Shown piece by piece: positions 48,561 to 61,394 of a stretch of DNA of 64,000 nt (its first letter is position 1; the number at the start of each line of letters is the position of its first letter). Source of the stretch: Gigaspora margarita (taxonomy: Eukaryota > Glomeromycota > Glomeromycetes > Diversisporales > Gigasporaceae). The notes beneath the pieces were generated by a model. That model was not told the DNA's origin. It was given only the letters and a program-made list of their open reading frames with translations, and did no database searches. The position numbers were made by a program, and so were the translations under genes. The stretch is from the NCBI GenBank assembly GCA_009809945.1, contig WTPW01000864.1:165762-229761 (forward strand), in the 5' to 3' direction.

Positions 48561-48935
48561 TATACCAAAGTTTTTAAAAATTTTAAAAAAATTTTATAAT
48601 AAAATTAATAAAATAGAGCTAATATTATATTTTTTATATAGAAATATATAACTAAAATTAATAGTTAAGTTTTATTAAAAAAATAAATTTATTTAAAATT
48701 AACTAGTAATAAAATTTTCTAGCCTAAGAATTTTTAAAGTTTTAAAATAAAAGAAAAGTTTATATAATATAATATAGATTAGATATAATGTTTTAATTTT
48801 AGTATTTGTAAAGTTTTTATAGTTTTTGAATATTTATATTAAAGTACCTGATCCTGTTTACATAGTATATTTTTGAGATATAGCATTCTCAGTAAATTTT
48901 ATTTCTGGTAAGTATTAAAAATATTCTAAAAAAAT

Positions 48936-49458
48936 TTAAGGGTAGAGGGTACTATTTTAAAATTATATATAATCTTAATGGTAAATTTTTTTTATATTTA
49001 ATTTTATGAAAAATTATATTAAGTAAACTAATTTTAATTCTTAAAACAAGTTTGTAGAGCAGGTTTTTCTAATTCTTATGATAGTAAATTATTAAAATTG
49101 GTTAAAAACTCAATAAAATATATATTTTTAAAGTTTGGGTATTAAAAGTTAGTAATAAAACTAACTTATAAATATACGCAAATTGACCAATCAGAATTAG
49201 CGATTTTGTGCAACCCATAAAAATTTGGGCAACCCAAAAAAACTTTGTAATATATACAACTATATTTTTTTAAAATATAATAATAGTTCAAATTTTTACC
49301 ATAATAGATAAATTGTTTTATTTATATTTTGTAAAATTTTAATAAAAATTAGTTGCAATTTAAAAAGGTTTATTAGTAGCATATATCAGTTTTATATGAA
49401 ATTTTCAAAATACCATATAAAACTATATAAAAATGATCTATGTACCCTCTACCCTTAA
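48936..49458. mobile_element. TTAA-flanked MITE
   Basis: TTAAGGGTAGAGGGTAC at the left and its exact inverse GTACCCTCTACCCTTAA at the right. The TTAA at each end would be the target of a piggyBac-like element, although TAA or TA cannot be excluded. 523 bp, AT-rich, non-coding. Confidence 0.75.
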
Positions 49459-49849
49459 TTAATAATTTAACCAAAAATAAAAAATTTATTTAGTAAAAAA
49501 TTTTAACCTCTAATTCATATTAATAATATATCTAATCTATTTTTTTATTATTTATTTATTTTATATATTTTTTTTATACATTTTTTTAATTGTAGTATTA
49601 AATTAAAATTTGTATTATAACATAATGTGTTTATTAAAGTTAGAATAAAAAAAAATAATAATAGAGTATAGATAGATATTAGCAGTATTATAATTATTTA
49701 ATCTACAGTAAAATACTAATTTTAACTGGATATACAATATATGTATATAAAAAAACATCCTGACGTTTTTTGTATGGCTTTAATAAAATTTGTTAATTTT
49801 TTTATCTAATATTTTATTGCCATATTTTTTTAATAAATTTTTGATTGGT

Positions 49850-52800
49850 TCCGAGCTCTCCGAATTAATTTCCGGAACTGGTATTTAACACCAATAGTGT
49901 AATTCAAACGTCTCAAAAACCAACTAAATAATTAATATCACTAAAAAATAAATAATTAATATCTAATGTTCTAAAAACTATTACAGTACAAATACTTTCG
50001 CTTAAATTTCTAGAAAAATTGATGTAGGACTTTGAAAATTTTTGTTTTCTAAATAAAAAAAATTTTAACTGGTTAGATATATTTTATGTTACATGTTACC
50101 CGAAAATCAGTTAGTTATTCAATATTTAGTGCAAGGAATTTAAAATTAATTTACATAATAAGATGAAATGAATGTATCGACTAAATTTTAGTTTATACGT
50201 ACAGTACATCAATTATCATCATAATGGACACTTTATACACAAAGAATCGAATTTTAATGGCTAATTTTAAAATGGTTCCAATAGAGAAAAACCAATATTA
50301 CGTATAACGAAAATCTTTGTCAGCTCATTTATCGTTACTAATTGTATATCGATAATCTGATATGTTATTTATGTGTATTTTATATAGATTTTTCTAATTT
50401 ATATAGCGGTTCCACAAATATATCCTCTGGATGACAAATCAAAATGTAGATATTCCTTCATGAGCGTTAATTTAGTCTAGATTATAGAACAATCGTTAAA
50501 TTTATTTAATAGTTTATTTAATTACATTTCGCCCCTGAACTGATCAACCAAAATGTTATTGGAAGTTATTATAGGAATGAATATCTTTATATAAGTAAAA
50601 ATATATATTAATTATTAATGATACGTAAATACATTTCACACATTTCACATATACTCTTTGTTATCTACATTATTTAGGTTCAACCATAAACAAGCTCGTT
50701 TTTTATACCATATTAATGATAATGCCATCATTAATTTAGAATGAACAAAAGTTCATCAAGCTTTACCATATTTAGATTGCATAGGGAACGTGCCAGTATA
50801 CATAGATTCTGGTTTAAGTGTGACAATGTTGTGCTTTTAAAAAAAAATACCAATTTTAAAAATTAATTAATGATTTTAAATTAATTGACTTCAGAAATAT
50901 GGGTTTACAGTAGCCTTTATATCTTGATTATCTTGATTAGAAATAGGAATCGGCTATATGATTTAGTCGATTAAATCGATTCCTATCCCTAAAATTGATA
51001 ATCCGGAATTTGAGAAATCATATTACCCAATTTTTATAAAATTTACCGGAAAAATAAGTAGAGATAGCATGCATATGAATAAAGAATATGAATTAGACAA
51101 AGAGTTTTGTGATTCACAATGATTTATTGTGATTTAAGTCCAAGAGAACCATATTTTTGTATTTATGTTAAGTAATTCTGTCGATATGCTGTGATTTGTC
51201 AGATTTGACAGATTTGCAGTAAAACAAATCGCATAATCCCGATCATTAATAAATTTGATAAATGTTTCGCATGAGGATATATTACACATGACAAAATCAA
51301 CCGAACAAAATTAACATTAATAAAGCTAGAGTTAAACTTATCTCCCCAGCATAAGACTAGAATGGACTGAAATATGTGGTATGAATATATGCATATGGTT
51401 CATATAATATATGCATATGGTTCATATAATTTCGATATTAAATGTGCACATATGTAAGTCAATTATATGAAATGAGTGTCTTTATAGTAAGCAATAAAGG
51501 ATTAAATTTTTATATCAGTTCAGTACAGCAGTATGACAAGTGTTAACCCTTAGAAAAGCTTTTTTCCAAATATTTACTTTATTATAAAGAACTTTGGTCT
51601 AATTTAAATAATCCGAATTAGAGTGGACTGGAATATGCAAAGTACTTTTTTTTTTTTCTCAATTTTCTTTTGAATTACGTCAACTTTATAACGAATTAGA
51701 TATTTTCCGAGAATTTTATGTTTTACAATATATTAAAAATATGTAAAATTTAATCCTTTACAGCTTTGATATCATTTTACAGATTGATTATCGAAAAATA
51801 TATGTACATACTGTATATGCACATCACATACTCTACATAAAACCTATCTCCTAAAAATATACATAATATATTAAGCACATCTCACTGTAAAATAAATTTA
51901 TTACGTAAAATTATTCTTTCTAACATGTGTCAGGGACTAAAAGTGACATTTCCGAACTTAGCAGTACAGTATAGCAGTAGTAAAAACCTTGTGATCGTGG
52001 CTTCGAAACAGCCACTCCATAGAATCTTCGATGGTTACACCTGCGGCTTAGGCTTAGCCGATGGAATATTCTAATAGTGGTAACACGAACTTAAAAAAAG
52101 AACGTTTACGGAGAACATTCCTAGAAAGCAGTGTAGACAGAAGGAAACTGAATGTTGAGGTTAAGATCGAGTTCCTTAAGGAGGATCATGTTAAACTTTA
52201 AGAGTTTGGAATGTGAGAATAATAAATTTTTTCTTAAACTCTCTTAATGATGTAAAGATATAAAGCAGCATTGTAATTCGCCTTTGGAACCTACAAGTTA
52301 TATGTATATTAAACACAATAACACTCCTAACACTCCTATTTCTTTTACCCTCCAATTCATTCTGTGACCTCCGTGACAAAAGATATAATCATTAACTTAC
52401 ATTACTATATGTATCATACATTAAATTTAGGGTAGTATTAACAAAACACAGGAAAGTTATTCTTTATAATCCTGTAATGTAATATAGATACAATGTATAT
52501 TTAGATAACTGAAGTTTTTTAGATTTCCGTTATATCGATAGTTGACTGTATACATATAATAACTTTTGTAATATTATTTATCATATAATAAACTCACTCT
52601 ATAAATTATTGTTATTAATTTTTATTGTAATCGCGAAGAATCTTTACGATTTAACTTTATTGTATGGAAACCCCTGCTATGGGATGCTTTGCAATAATTT
52701 ACCCTATCAATAAATTACTATGTTATACATAGATACGCGTTAATTATCCCACTACGTAATAAATTACTATGCTATATTAAATATGCGTTAAGTTGGGACA

Positions 52801-54104
52801 TATATGAGGTGTTATTTTAAGAACATAAATGTCATCTTTAAAGGATCCCATTTTTCAAAAAAAAAATTTTTTAATTACATTGTTAAAATATATGTGAATA
52901 TTTGAATGTATTCGTTTAATGTATGAAAACTTGGTTTGCACTTAATATTTAGGTGAATTCATTTATTTATTCATTTATTTGTTTTTTTTTTTTTTTTATT
53001 TTTCCTACGCTTTTTTTTTCGTTTTTTTTTTTTTTTTTACGATTCTTAAATGCTATGCCATTTCACGATTCTCGAATAAAAACAATGTCAATTCAGAATC
53101 AACATAAATTCAGAAATAACGCGTAACATTATTGAAAGCGAAATTTGTAGTAGTGTGCATTATTCGTAATTGTAATTGAAAATTGGATAAAGTAAAAATA
53201 TTATTATCAAGGATATTTTTGCATTTAAGATAGATTTCATCTACTATACACATGATCAGATTTTAGACCTAATAATATAACGCCAATCTTTTTTTCATAT
53301 GATTAAAAACCAAAATTGTGTTAGGTAAGATTTAATCTTTATATTCTATTAAAAGGTTTAGTACGAAATTTTATATTTGATGTAAACATGTTTAGGAGTT
53401 TCACGAAATCTAACCTTTTTTCGATAAAAAAAAAAAATTCACGGAATAAATGTTCCGAAGAACAACGAAAAACACGGATTAATTTTCCGCAATATTAACG
53501 CTTAACGTTTTAACGTTAATTAAATTAAAGTGACAAAAAAAGCATGCAATCCATAAAATTGGAATGATTTTTTTTTTTTTTTTTTTAAATGATAAAAAAA
53601 TCTTAAATGTATAGAAATACTACTATAAACAAACTGTACATTAGTAGTGCTTCTTACAATATTAAAGTCTTTTTTTTTTTTTTACATATAAAATAAATAC
53701 AAAGTAAATAAATGTAGTTATTTAGGGATATAGATAAATGGATAAATATATGTGTTTGTGTTGTTTGTGTTTGTGATTTAGCTAATTAATAATAATGCAT
53801 GATGTAAAATAATGTGTGAAATGATTTAAAAAGTGTATGTGATGGGAAAAAAAAAGTCCTTGGGAAATTGTGGAATGATGAAAAAAAAAATGCTTAAAGA
53901 TAAGATATGCCAGCTATCCAATGTTTATCTTAAAATCGATTGTTATTTTTGTATAATCTATAATTTTTTTTTTTGGTGTGTACTTACAAAAATCTAAAAA
54001 TGGTTCTAAAGAAAAATGTATATTGAATAAACGAAAAAAAAAAACGAATTTGAAATTTACGAAATGGTGAATCATAATGTTTTTTTTTTGTTTGTGTAAC
54101 CAAA
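49850..54104. other. Gene-free intergenic region downstream of TRS65
   Basis: The texture changes near 49850: CpG-containing words such as CCGAGCTCTCCG, TCCGGAACTGG and ATCGATAATC become frequent and inverted-repeat elements become rare. No gene could be modelled on either strand. A short tandem duplication of ATATGCATATGGTTCATATA lies at about 51385-51435. Long T and A runs at 52990-53035, 53570-53585 and 53671-53683 flank the 3' side of TRS65. Confidence 0.5.
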
Positions 54105-54836
54105 TTAAGATACGATTAATTGTTTTCGAATTGGAATAACATCATTGAATATTGAATTATTTTCAATTTCAGGGTTGAGTGTTGGGATCATTGTAACATC
54201 GGTTCTACTACGAATTAATATTTCTAAAACGTTTCTAAGATTTGTTACAAAGCCCGTATCGATATTTACAAGTTGAACTAAATCGATTACATGTAAGGAT
54301 TCTTTCATGGCGATGAAACGTATTGAAACAGTTTCACATGTTAATGGTCGTATTGGTCTAAATAAAGATTAATAAAAGATTAAAAATTATTAACATAATA
54401 TTATTAACATAATAATATTAAACATAATAAAGTCCATAAAGATTTTTAAAGTATATAGTTTACCTTGTACAAACGTTATTCTCCAAACAAACGAGATCAG
54501 CGTCAAAAGTCTCAAATTCTAAATGTTTTTTAAGAAATTCTGATTCATTTATAAAAGGTTCAATTTTATTCGATAGGTTTCCACGTATAGAAAGCATTGA
54601 AATATCATCATAACTTTCACTAGGAAGTTTTGTTACTATCGATAATGGAGATGTATTATTTTGTAATTGACTTTTGTTGGGAACCTTAATTGTGAATTTT
54701 TTTGTTTCACTCGATTTATTGAATATAGTAATTTGTACATTGAATATCTGACCAACCACAACTTCAGAGTTAACTATAACAACAAAAAAAAAACAAAAAA
54801 AAAGGTTAGAAATATAAAAACTAAGATAAAATTAAA

Positions 54837-54890
<54 letters not shown>

Positions 54891-57054
54891 GTTTTAAAAA
54901 AAAACTTACCAGAAAATGACACAGCAACGCAATCACCACTATCAACAGCAATTTTTTGTTTCGGAACTCTACCTCCAATAAGTGTTCCATTTATTGACTC
55001 AAGCGCTGATGGAACACTCCAATGTTTCTTAATATTTAAATCAGAATTAAAAGTTTTTGTAGAGGTTGGTGTTGATACATCAGTTGATAAAAAAACCGAA
55101 TTTCTTGAAGAAACAGAAGTTTGAGATACAGTAAATCTTGAATTTTGTTGACTTTGTTGAATTATTTTATTAATAGGTATTGAATTATCACGTTTGAGTA
55201 AATTAGATAAATCTAGCATACAATTCCATTTAGATTCAATAGAATGAATTTTCTCATTTTTTAAAATTGGTGAACCTCTTATTCTAATAGAAAGTGAACG
55301 TTGTCGATCTTCAGCTGGAGAAGATGCAGGTATTCTATTTGAAAAAATTGAAGAAACAGAACTTCTACGTGAAGATCCACAAGAACTCGTTGAAGATGAA
55401 GGAAGAAAATATTGTTGTGTAGGAGGGGTAGGTAATGAAGGTTTCTCAAGTATTACGATGTTATAAAGAAAAGATATTTGATCAAATGGATTTAAAATTA
55501 ACGGAAAATCATTCTATAAAAAAAAAAAAATTTAGATTAGTTTATAAAAAATAATAATAATAATAATAATAAATATTATTATTAATAATTAAAACATACT
55601 GTAGTCTTATCTTGTGTACAATCATATCTTGTCACAAAGCTATAAGGGACATCTATTTTGATCGAATCCATAGAAAATGAAGCAGCTATTTCAGCACTAT
55701 TGTTTTCAATCTCAACTGAAATCATCAAAGCGTTGTCTAATGGTGAAACACTTATAGTTCTCATACGAACAGTTAACGCATTTTTTAAAGATAATGATTT
55801 AAAACAAATTCTTTTTATAGGTTTTATTGGACCATATAAACTTCGTTTGTGTACAGAATCTAACATTTGAAAACGAGGTGGAGATATTTGAAAAGGAGTA
55901 GAAGAATCTTCAAAAGCTGGATCTAATGATATGTAATATATAATTTTTTATTAATTATTTTTATTAATTATTATTTTTATTAATTATTTTTATTAATTAT
56001 TTTTTATAAAATAATTTTAACAATAAAATACCATCTGCAAGACCGGCCAACAAATTCATTTGTCCAAAAAGTTGATTAGAATATAAATTTGATGTATCTT
56101 GTTCATTGACTATCGATGATGTTGATTTCAAAGATACAGAAACATTCAAAGATAATGTTGGATTAGCAGAACGTGTTTTCATGAAATCTAAGTATTACAC
56201 GTAATAAAAAAAGATTTTTTAATTTTTTATTTTAAATTTAAAAAGAATTTTGAAAAATAATAATAAAAAAAAAAAAAATAGATAAAAATTGATACTTACT
56301 CACAGACATTTTTAATGGTACGACACAAGTCCAATGATTTTTAAATTTAACAATAACCATTTTTTCATCAACATTATTTGGGTCATAAGGACATGAATAA
56401 ATAACAGAACCTTCAGACATTTTATTTATTTTATCAGAAGGATGATAAGAAGAAGGAGATCCAGGAATTGAAGGAGGAGTTGGAGTAGAACTGGAACGTG
56501 ACCTAATCGAATTAATCGAATGATGAAACGATCTAGGAATAGGAGAAAGCGATGGGACTGAAACATTATATGAATCATTCAAAGAAGCTTCTACATTTAT
56601 GTCCAGTTGATGAAAAAAAGCAGTCACAGTAGCGAGATCATAGATGGTAGAATCAGAAGGTAACCCAATAACAAGATAAAAATGTAATAGTTCATCTTTT
56701 TTTGATAATATTAATAATATATGAAAGTTAATATAGGAATAAAAAAAAAAAAAATAAAAAAAATAAATATTAATAAGATAAAATAAAAATAAGGTTAAAA
56801 AACAGAATATGTATATATCTATATATACCATAAAAGGCTTGAGAACGAGTTTTGGCAGATAGTATTGATAGTACTCGTTCTTCAGTACATTCAAGAATAC
56901 CATTTGGAACAATAATTTCCAATATGGCCTCGCTTAATAATATTTCGCGAGATATCATACTAACTTTTGATAAATCGTAAAGGTGTAGGAGGCAGTAAAA
57001 AAGAAAAGGATTATATTTATTAAAAAAAAATAAAGTATCATCGGCCGTAAACAT
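54105..57054 (-). CDS. TRS65: TRAPPII complex subunit Trs65
   Basis: Trs65 is a fungal-type subunit of TRAPPII, a tethering and Rab-exchange complex at the late Golgi. Seven exons: 57054-56829, 56695-56300, 56187-56032, 55922-55600, 55513-54910, 54773-54464, 54357-54105. All introns are GT-AG, 86-136 nt, and the phases agree, giving 755 aa. Recognisable parts: SEAILEIIVPNG in exon 1; YLVIGLP then a Ser/Pro-rich linker in exon 2; FPLILNPFDQISFLYNIVIL at the start of exon 5; a Ser-rich stretch; then VGQIFNVQITIFNKSS in exon 6, the immunoglobulin-like C-terminal domain; and ESLHVIDLVQLVNIDTGFV near the end. This order and the motifs agree with the Trs65 family of filamentous fungi. A downstream ATG at 56958 would give 723 aa and cannot be excluded; the 32 extra residues are hydrophobic and poorly family-like. 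The assignment rests on remembered family motifs, not on a search. Confidence 0.82.
54838..54890. repeat. (TAA)n microsatellite in TRS65 intron 5
   Basis: About 17 perfect trinucleotide units lie within the intron 54909-54774, roughly 20 bases from the splice donor. Retained, it would encode a poly-isoleucine run in one frame. Confidence 0.95.
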
Positions 57055-57284
57055 ATTTAAGATATATACTACTAACCACTAACCTTTGTGTATTTATTTA
57101 TCGTGAAATAAATTAATTAAGCTTCTATTATATTATTATTTATATAGATATAATAGGCATTATTATATATGCGAGTTAATTTATGTATACTATATATAAA
57201 ATTGGGATGGTGTAACTTTTCCCGAGAAGTTCAATGAACTTATTATGTGAACCAATCAAAAAAAAAAAATATTAACCTTACCTG

Positions 57285-57328
<44 letters not shown>

Positions 57329-58698
57329 AAAAAAAAAACATTAACATCAAATTTCGAGCTTATCATTTATCACCGGTAATCTAATTCTAAATTGGATTAA
57401 GAGATGATGGTAAAAAAAAAAGGCCTTTATTGTCCAGAACAAGGAATAAAGAATAAACTTTGGCAAAAAAGTCATGCAAAAACACGCCATAATTTTTTAT
57501 ATCTTAATTAAATTCAGTCAAAACATCTAATTTTAATACGTATGAGCCCCTGCAAAAAGGAAATGGTCGTCTGGTACCGGAATTTCATCTCCACTTAACG
57601 CATATCTTGATCTTGATATAGTTGATCGAAAAAAAAAAAAAACGATTCAAATATGTAGAATTACGTAATTCACGTGAATAAGTCTTTTAGTGTTTATTAC
57701 AGTATTATCATTATCTATTATGTTAATTATGTAATTAATGCTAATTAATGTATATTAACGTTTGTCAAAAAAAAAAAAAAAAAAAGCTTCATCGTTATAT
57801 TATGTATTTTTACTTGCTGTCTTAATATGGAAATTTAAAATGCTGTACATTATGGCATTTTAACGTTAATGCGTGCGTACGAACTGTACGTACATACTTT
57901 AGTTGTACCCAACAAGGGCTAAAATATGCATTATTTATCAACGTGGATATATATATGCATACGATAAAAAACATTCTGAAATATTTTTCTAAGAATGTAT
58001 TATGAGGTTATCTATTACAAATCATACTTCAATTCGCAAATTTTGAAGTTATATTACAATTACAATTCGTATTTCAACAATATAATAATAATAATAATAA
58101 TAAAAACAGATAGGAATAAAATATTAGGCGTTAAAACACATACCTTGATACGTACTGTACGTGCGTAAATGAAGTCATTGCATATTGATATATACCAGAT
58201 ACTATATATATATAATACTATATATAATATATATAATACTATATATATAATCTAAAATATATTTTATCACATTCTTAATGACTAAATTTAACTAATACAA
58301 TGGAACTGCAGAGAAATGTGGCTTAATATTGTAAAACAAAAAATTTTGGGTTTTATTTGGTTTCAATTGGTTAATCATTGTTTATCGTTACAATTTGCCA
58401 CAATTACAGAATTAAATTTGCCAAAAAAAGATGTGATTTAAATCCCCATATTAAAATATTCCAATTAATATATCTAAATTTAATAGATCGATCAACCACA
58501 AACATAATTTACTATTCTTATTTTGTTAATAATTTACTGATAACAAAACTGATCATATGTAAAGTATATTTTAAAGCTAGCGCGAGAGATAGACTTGACT
58601 TTTTACTTTTTGCCTTTTTTGTTCTGGCGTTATTTTCCCTCCCATTATTGATTTTTTATTAAATAAATTAAAATAAAAAAAAATTAAAATAAAATAAA
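57055..58698. promoter_or_regulatory. Divergent intergenic region, TRS65 / HEI10
   Basis: This 1.64-kb region separates the two divergent start codons and must hold both promoters. Visible: a CCAAT word at 57252 and an inverted one (ATTGG) at 58367; an (AT)n run at 57286-57320; A runs at 57766-57785; GTACGTAC palindromes near 57890 and 58155; and a small TAATAA repeat at 58082-58103. No coding exon or strong TATA element could be assigned. Confidence 0.5.
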
Positions 58699-60909
58699 AT
58701 GGATTCAGATTTAAGATGTAACATCGTACAATGTCGAAAGACCCTAAATAACGAAGGTCGCGCGTGTATAACAACTTGCTCGCGTAAGAAATGGTCGATT
58801 TCGTCTTTAAATTTGTTGGAATTTGGTTTTACTATTAACTTTTTCTCTCTCTTTTTCTTTAGATATTTTTTGTGGTACCCTATTTTTCAAAATCGTAAAG
58901 AATATATTATTTAAATGACTCCTCTCACACCATCACGTATTTTTCTAGTTGACTGTGCCAATAATGCGTTTACATTAGCGTTGGTCTGTCCGGCATGTGA
59001 AACAAGTTTAACGGAAAGGTTCGCGGGGGTTTTTTTCCATTGTTATGCAAAAAAAAAAAAAAATAATAAATAATAAATAAATAAATTATAAAAATATATA
59101 GATTAATAATAAATATAGAAATAAATTAATCTTTTTAAATTTCAAATTCATATGCAAAATTCTACTAGTCCGTAATTATATAATTTTTATATATTATTCT
59201 TTTTAATTAGTGAGGATATCATGTTTGCCGATTTGAATCCAAGCGAAGAGTACAAGTCTGTAAGTTTAAAAAAATAAATATTCTGAAATTTTACTTTTTT
59301 AATAATAACAAATATTTTTGCTTTATTAGTCTGCTCTTTCAGGTTTAAGACCGGATATTATAATGGAAATTTGCTCGCGTGCATTATCATTTTGGACCTA
59401 TCAAACAACTCAAGAAAATTGTTTTCAAGAAATGTTGTACAGAGATCTAGAAGATAAGTATGCAGACTTGGAGAAACAAGTGCAAGTTTTAATTAGGGAG
59501 TCCGAATCTGAAGTTAATGGTAAGTTTCTTGATTAATTCGTTTTATTATAGTTGAATAATTGTTAATTTTCTAATTTATTTATTAGTTTTGAAAGCAAAA
59601 TTTCAAAGTAAATTTCTATTTCTTTACTTTTTTATTTATTTATTTATTTATTTTATTAATATCACTTATTTTATAATATCTTTTGAATTTTTATTATTAA
59701 TTTATTATATTTCAGCATTACAAAAAGATATGGAACTTGAAAAACGGAAAACACATGATTTGAATGAACAATTACAAGAAAAAGGTCGTCAATTATCAAA
59801 ACTGCAGGTTCGTTATTTAATTTGATATTTTAATAATGTTGACGCATGTCTTATTTTTTTTTATTTTTTATTTATTTTTTTTTTTTTGCAGTCCATGTAT
59901 GATAAATTGAAACGACGATCATTGGTTCCAGCTATACAACAACCCATTAACAATCCCACTGGTACTGCTCCAGTTGGTGTAGGTTCGAGACAATGTGGTG
60001 CCTATGTGAGCTTTATTCTCTTTTAAAATTTTTTTTAAAAATACTCTTATATAAACATTCAAAAATAATAAATAATGTAGTCTATTATTATTTTATTATT
60101 TATTTTTATGATTTTATTATTTATTTTATTATTTATTCTATTATTTATTTTATTATTTTATTATTTTATTATTTTACTACAGCCTTCCAGTATACCCCTC
60201 CCTACTTGGAACGGAAGTAATGGTCAAGGTGATTATCTATAATCCGGGACACGGAAAATTTGCCCAAAAATTTTTTGGTTTTTTTTTTAACAATATAATG
60301 AGACAACGCAAAAATTTAGTTCATCACTTGTCATGTGATCATGTGACCATGTGATGTGTCTAAATTATACGTTAATTTCGTAATGTCGGCCAAAATCTAA
60401 ATTTTTGCCAAAATTTTCCGGTTCCCTGATTCATATCTTATTTTTGAATTATAATATTAATTATATATATATATATATCATAAGAAAATAACATCTATAG
60501 GAATCAGCAATTATCTCAGCAATTATCTCAGCAATTACCCATACCGCATCAAGATTATTCGGAAGAACAAACTCCATTTCCTAGTATTCCAAATAACGGA
60601 AATGATGATGATGATTTGAGTCCTACTTATCGACAAACAAGTCCTCCTCGTCAACAAAAAAGTCCTACTCGTCAACAAAAAAGTCCTACTCGTCAACAAA
60701 AAAGTCCTACTCATCAACAAAAATGTGCGTGTTTTCATTTTATACCTTTTTTTATTCTTATAACCTAATTATAAGTATAGTTATATATCTTTCATTTGAT
60801 TCCATTACAATTAGCTTCATATACACAAGCACGAATTCCTTTTGCATTGGCTTCTACTTCTGCGTCAAAAATACCTGTTCAAAATAATAATAAAGGCGGT
60901 ACCAAATAA
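58699..60909 (+). CDS. HEI10: HEI10 / CCNB1IP1-type meiotic RING E3 ligase
   Basis: HEI10 is a RING ubiquitin/SUMO-type ligase that coarsens along the synaptonemal complex and marks crossover sites. Eleven exons: 58699-58783, 58863-58874, 58949-59018, 59211-59259, 59330-59519, 59587-59607, 59716-59807, 59892-60005, 60191-60216, 60501-60724, 60815-60909; all GT-AG and phase-consistent; 325 aa. The RING is complete: C7, C12, C27, H29, C32, C35, C46, C49. Then come NPSEEYKSSALSGLRPDIIM and SRALSFWTYQ (residues 65-98), the family signature after the RING; a coiled coil about residues 105-185 ending KLQSMYDKLKRR; and a Gln/Ser/Pro-rich tail with five heptads of SPTRQQK type. Exon 6 (21 nt) may be skipped without a frame change. 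Exon 9 is the least certain: its acceptor at 60190 was chosen because it keeps the frame into exon 10, whereas one at 60182 does not. The intron before exon 10 contains a MITE. Confidence 0.9.
60238..60432. mobile_element. MITE-like insertion in HEI10 intron 9
   Basis: AATCCGGGACACGGAAAATT at the left and, inverted, AATCAGGGAACCGGAAAATT at the right, continuing into AAAAATTT on both sides. About 195 bp. It explains why this intron (284 nt) is the longest in the gene. The centre has a CATGTGATCATGTGACCATG repeat. Confidence 0.72.
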
Positions 60910-61394
60910 ATTAATATTTGTGAACTTGTGTTTGAGGTTTTTTGATAGAAACAACCTTCTAGAATAATTTCTTCTTTTTCTAATTAATATTTTATATTCT
61001 AATAACTTTGCTAATATGTAAAAATAAAAAACATCTACTTCTTTTAACATACTATATGTAAGTTGTATATATTGTTTTGATGTTGTAATGTTTCTTAAAT
61101 TATCTTAAATATAAAAAAATTTGTAAAATTCGACAAGATCTAATTGATAAAGTTTTAAAAAAAATAATACGTACTATATAATAAAATAGTAAAATAATAC
61201 TAAATTTATACTATCATACGTAAAATAAAATACTAAATTTATACTACATATAAAATATAATACTAAAATAATAATAATTGTCACGAAATCACGTTCATAA
61301 ACGCTATTTCGGAAATTGTATCCCTTAATAAAAAAAAAAAAAACATTGTATTTTTTTAGTTAAAAATAATGTCTATGCACGTTCTGAAAAGTGA

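Noticed and set aside
54821..55219. 132-codon open frame ending in poly-isoleucine
   Set aside because: The poly-Ile comes from the (TAA)n microsatellite in an intron; the real exon stops at the donor at 54910.
56238..56912. 224-codon open frame on the minus strand
   Set aside because: It reads through TRS65 introns 1 and 2; its middle is real exon 2, but the ends are AT-rich intron sequence.
58577..58774. Minus-strand open frame overlapping the HEI10 start
   Set aside because: Antisense to a well-supported RING exon and without recognisable features.
60182..60230. Alternative HEI10 exon 9 starting at 60183
   Set aside because: All its available donors are phase 1 and would force exon 10 into a frame that stops early; the 60191-60216 version keeps the Gln/Ser/Pro-rich frame open.
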